Source: Pseudo-nitzschia pungens | Taxonomy: Eukaryota > Bacillariophyta > Bacillariophyceae > Bacillariales > Bacillariaceae | Length of the DNA stretch: 64,000 bases | Direction: 5' to 3' | Assembly (NCBI GenBank): GCA_037355855.1 | Contig: CM074760.1 | Coordinates: 2,162,501-2,226,500 of the forward strand | In this document: positions 61,395-64,000 of the stretch, piece by piece | How positions within the stretch are numbered: the stretch's first letter is position 1 | Layout of the letters: each line of letters opens with the position of its first letter | Position numbers and translations under genes: made by a program | Notes under the pieces: model-generated | Databases searched by the model: none | The model's input: the letters and a program-made list of their open reading frames with translations, nothing else | What the model was told of the DNA's origin: nothing

Positions 61395-62832
61395 AACACA
61401 GAAGCTGAAAGATTTGCGCAACACTGTAGGCATTTCACAGCTACTGTATATTTGAAAATCATTGGGAAAATCGATGTGAATGAAACTCGGCGAATGTTCA
61501 ATGTCGATGCTGGTCACTCTGAACAAATGCTCGATACCGACTCCGGCGTCGAACAGCGTCTATTTCATTACGTTTACTATGAACCATGCAGCTAGGTACC
61601 TTGGGGAGTGAAAGCTTTTTCTGCAATGGAAATTTCAGGGATAAACGAAAGGATTCCTCAAATAGATCACTCTACGGTTGCTGATTTAAGTTTGATCTTC
61701 GTCGTTGTTTGACGCAAGCGTATTTGTGCACGTGCGTGTCAACGAATTACTTCACACTGAAAAGTACTCATGAAATCCGTTGTCACTTTAGTCGTACGTC
61801 ATGTCTGCACTTTGCATTTAATGAATGCCCTGATTCACACAATTCGTGCAGCTTCGATTGTTTCTCGTGTAGAATATAGTTGTGGTTCTTTCATATTTTT
61901 TTCCTTTTTGAAAGGGAACGAAGGAGTTGAACATCCCTCTCCTCCGCCCGATTTTCGTTCACGAAACATGGTTTGTTGTCTTTCTACGGAAGATATCATC
62001 AGTCCTGTCCTCGTCTGGGCAATACCACCAATGTTGCATGGTCCCAAACACCGACGAATGGCTACAAAGATATCATCTACTCGGAGGTGTGTCCCAACCG
62101 CGTCATAGTACTGGACGAGGCGGCATTCTGTTTTGTTATTCGAATTTCAGGAGATCCTCCGTGTCTCTGCATGCGTCCTCAAAATCAAATCCCATGCATA
62201 AATACGGCCACACCCAACTTTCTCGATCATACTACTTGTACGCAATTCATGTCCTTCTGTCTCCAAAAACGTCGCCAATACAGTAATGACGTGATATGAT
62301 TTTTTTGCTCAGATTCGAAGTGGTGAGTTCGTGGTAGACGACTGGAATTCGTTCTCAGGTCTTGAACATCTCCGAAACAAGGTCGGTAGAAAGCAACAAG
62401 AGAAGTAATGATGATGGCAGATTTCCGCGGCCATTATCAAAGCGTCTCCCATGAAAGCAGCAGGCTTGACGGACCAATTGTCATGATTTCTTGCAAGGAG
62501 AAGTATTTTTTGTCTCGATATTCCGTCGTCCTCCTTCATTCCAGATTTCAGCGATGTTCGAAAGTGATGTCGTCGATTTTTTTTTAGATCTTCGTTGGGT
62601 AAGGCTTATCCTTTTTCGAACCGAAAGATACCTACCGGTAATTACCGGTATTATTTTGAAGTACGAAGTAAGATTTTACTTCCCCGGCCCTGCAAATCGA
62701 CGTCGACGTTGTTCACGGAAAACCTGCTCGTAGTCGCGGGCGGGCCGGCGGGGGCGCGGATGGAACCTCCGAAGTTGCGAGTTGCCGCTGAGATTGATGG
62801 ATCGTGCGCCCATTTTTTGTGTCGTAGGGAGA

Positions 62833-62849
62833 TGACGCTTATGACGTCA
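62833..62849. promoter_or_regulatory. CRE-type pair TGACGCTTATGACGTCA
   Basis: A TGACG half site is followed by the full palindrome TGACGTCA (62842-62849), about 450 bp upstream of the plastid gene start at 63303. This is the core used by bZIP factors in diatom CO2/cAMP-responsive promoters. Function here is inference. Confidence 0.35.
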
Positions 62850-63094
62850 GCCTTTCCAAAACGTAGCATGGCATCAGTGTATTGCAGGGATTGTACGGTA
62901 TTTATTGTGTACCAGGTACGAAGTAAGGTACCGTATGTACTTCGTATTATTTCTTGTTTTCAAAATTCAAAATCGCGCGACTCGCGCTTCGGATCCCGTG
63001 CGTGCATCAGTCGCTGAAACCGAAAGAGCGCATGTCGGAAATTGCCATCAACATCGCACGATGCTGCTGTACCACCGCAAAGAAGTTACGGTCG

Positions 63095-63100
63095 TGACGT
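63095..63100 (+). promoter_or_regulatory. TGACGT site near the right-edge gene
   Basis: A third TGACGT core, 208 bp before the ATG at 63303, in the same arrangement as the upstream pair. Confidence 0.3.
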
Positions 63101-63302
63101 AGTGAGTTTGATAGGTGACTGCAAGAAAGGGAGAAAAAGATGTCGATGTCGATGCACTGGGTTTGTGTTTTTTGTGAAGAAGTCGATCACCAACGCGAAG
63201 CCATCGTCGACTTTCCGAATCGTTTCTCAGGAGTGCTTGGTATCATTATCCGAACAGCCACGGCACAGCGTATCGATTTGCAGCGCACAACATATAGGCA
63301 CC

Positions 63303-64000
63303 ATGAAGTTCTCAACAGCAGCACTAACGTTGGGTTTGGCTACGGCAGCCTCGGCATTCGTGTAAGTTCTGATGGAAAGGGAGACGAGTATGGTTGAACG
63401 AAACTGCGCTTGTGTAGAGAGCGAACGAGAACTGTGGACGATCTAGAACATGGATTAGGGGACGCGTGGATCTTCGATGTGCTGGCGATGCCCTTCTGAA
63501 CAGAAGATGAGGAGTAATGGAACGACAAAGGCATTCGATTCGTTTTCCATTGGCAATTGCATCAGATTTTTTTGACATACCACTGCCAATGATAACGAAT
63601 TGAAATTGAAATTGAAATTGATTTTGCCACCATCTATGGATGCTATTCGATGAAAATGAACATAGAGGTGTAAAGATTGGCTTGTGGTTGCGGAAAATAA
63701 ACACACGATACGAGGCAGTCGAGTGCGATTTTGCAGCTATTTCACTTGTCGCCATTGTCATTGTATATGCAAAATGCCAGTCCAAATACGTTCACCTTCT
63801 TATACGTTTTTGTTCGTCTCATTTCACACATACACACACGGGAATCCTGTTGTCGCATTATAATTGCTACGATGCCAACATCGACGGTTTCGAATCATTT
63901 GGCAAATTATGACAAAAATAATCGGTCGTCCGTCACCCTTTTGATCACTTTCTATCTGCGCACAGTGGACCCTCCCAATTGTACGTCCCCAACAAAATTA
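63303..64000 (+). CDS. Partial gene for a plastid-targeted protein, 5' end only
   Basis: Exon 1 (63303-63361, context CACCATGAAG) encodes MKFSTAALTLGLATAASAFV: a signal peptide ending in ASA|F, the canonical diatom plastid-import motif. The donor GTAAGT follows at once. A likely acceptor GCGCACAG at 63958-63965 leads to codons reading GPSQLYVPNKI in frame, and the window ends there. The 604-bp intron is the longest placed in this window and the acceptor is the least certain. Small nuclear-encoded photosystem and light-harvesting proteins of diatoms start with similar MKF...ASAF leaders, but the mature protein is beyond the edge and cannot be named. Confidence 0.55.

Larger units (their letters stand above)
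61395..63302. other. Intergenic region upstream of the right-edge plastid gene
   Basis: No gene is supported; overlapping 100-codon frames at 61770-62300 lack features. CRE-type TGACG sites lie toward the right end (separate entries), suggesting the promoter of the gene at 63303. Confidence 0.45.

Noticed and set aside
61770..62299. Three overlapping frames of about 110 codons
   Set aside because: Overlap each other, no motif, no codon bias; likely chance.

Overview
The window reads as nuclear DNA of a diatom, probably a pennate one. Four things support this. A Ty1/copia element has the protein features of diatom and algal copia families. Three genes (the DUF1415 gene at 14693-16518, the GDT1 gene at 60042-61394 and the partial gene at 63303) begin with a signal peptide whose predicted cleavage point is followed by Phe, the ASAFAP-type bipartite plastid signal of algae with a secondary red plastid. 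Introns are few and small, of GT-AG type. Several proteins are full of Asn, Asp, Ser and Gln runs and look lineage-specific. The species cannot be named from the sequence.

Layout. 721-6398: a complete, very young LTR retrotransposon on the minus strand (two identical 218-bp LTRs, a 5-bp target duplication, one intact gag-pol frame). 7.1-16.5 kb: a four-helix membrane protein, NAC-alpha, an ankyrin-like/coiled-coil protein and a plastid-targeted DUF1415 protein. 18-21 kb: a small secreted protein and a three-exon putative surface protein. 21-24.7 kb: gene-free and rich in short palindromic words. 24.7-33 kb: ASF1, eIF2-beta, a DNL zinc-finger (Zim17/Hep1) protein and a GxxExxY-type PD-(D/E)XK protein split over two frames. 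34-41 kb: a gene spread over changing frames, a 72-aa ORF and a large disordered SPRRDF-repeat protein. 42-53.3 kb: sulfotransferase, CS-domain protein, DEAD-box helicase, septin, Trm5 and a small membrane protein. 54.5-64 kb: VTC1-type DUF202 protein, an unknown disordered protein, plastid GDT1/TMEM165, and the first exon of another plastid protein running off the right edge.

Neighbours are unrelated housekeeping or lineage-specific genes, mostly in divergent and tail-to-tail pairs, as expected for a compact eukaryotic genome; there are no operons. Many reading frames open at non-ATG codons, so starts were moved to the first credible ATG. Introns were placed by eye for NAC-alpha, DUF1415, the surface protein, ASF1, the helicase, VTC1, GDT1 and the right-edge gene, by requiring GT-AG ends, frame restoration and family continuity.

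The most interesting observation is at the 5' LTR of the copia element. The 17 nt directly after the LTR, where the primer-binding site must lie, show no tRNA match that I recognise but are a perfect reverse complement of 17 nt inside the element's own LTR. This suggests self-primed reverse transcription of the kind known from the unrelated Tf1 element of fission yeast. A second strong signal is a dispersed 9-mer, TAAGGTTAC, found at least 16 times and only between genes.
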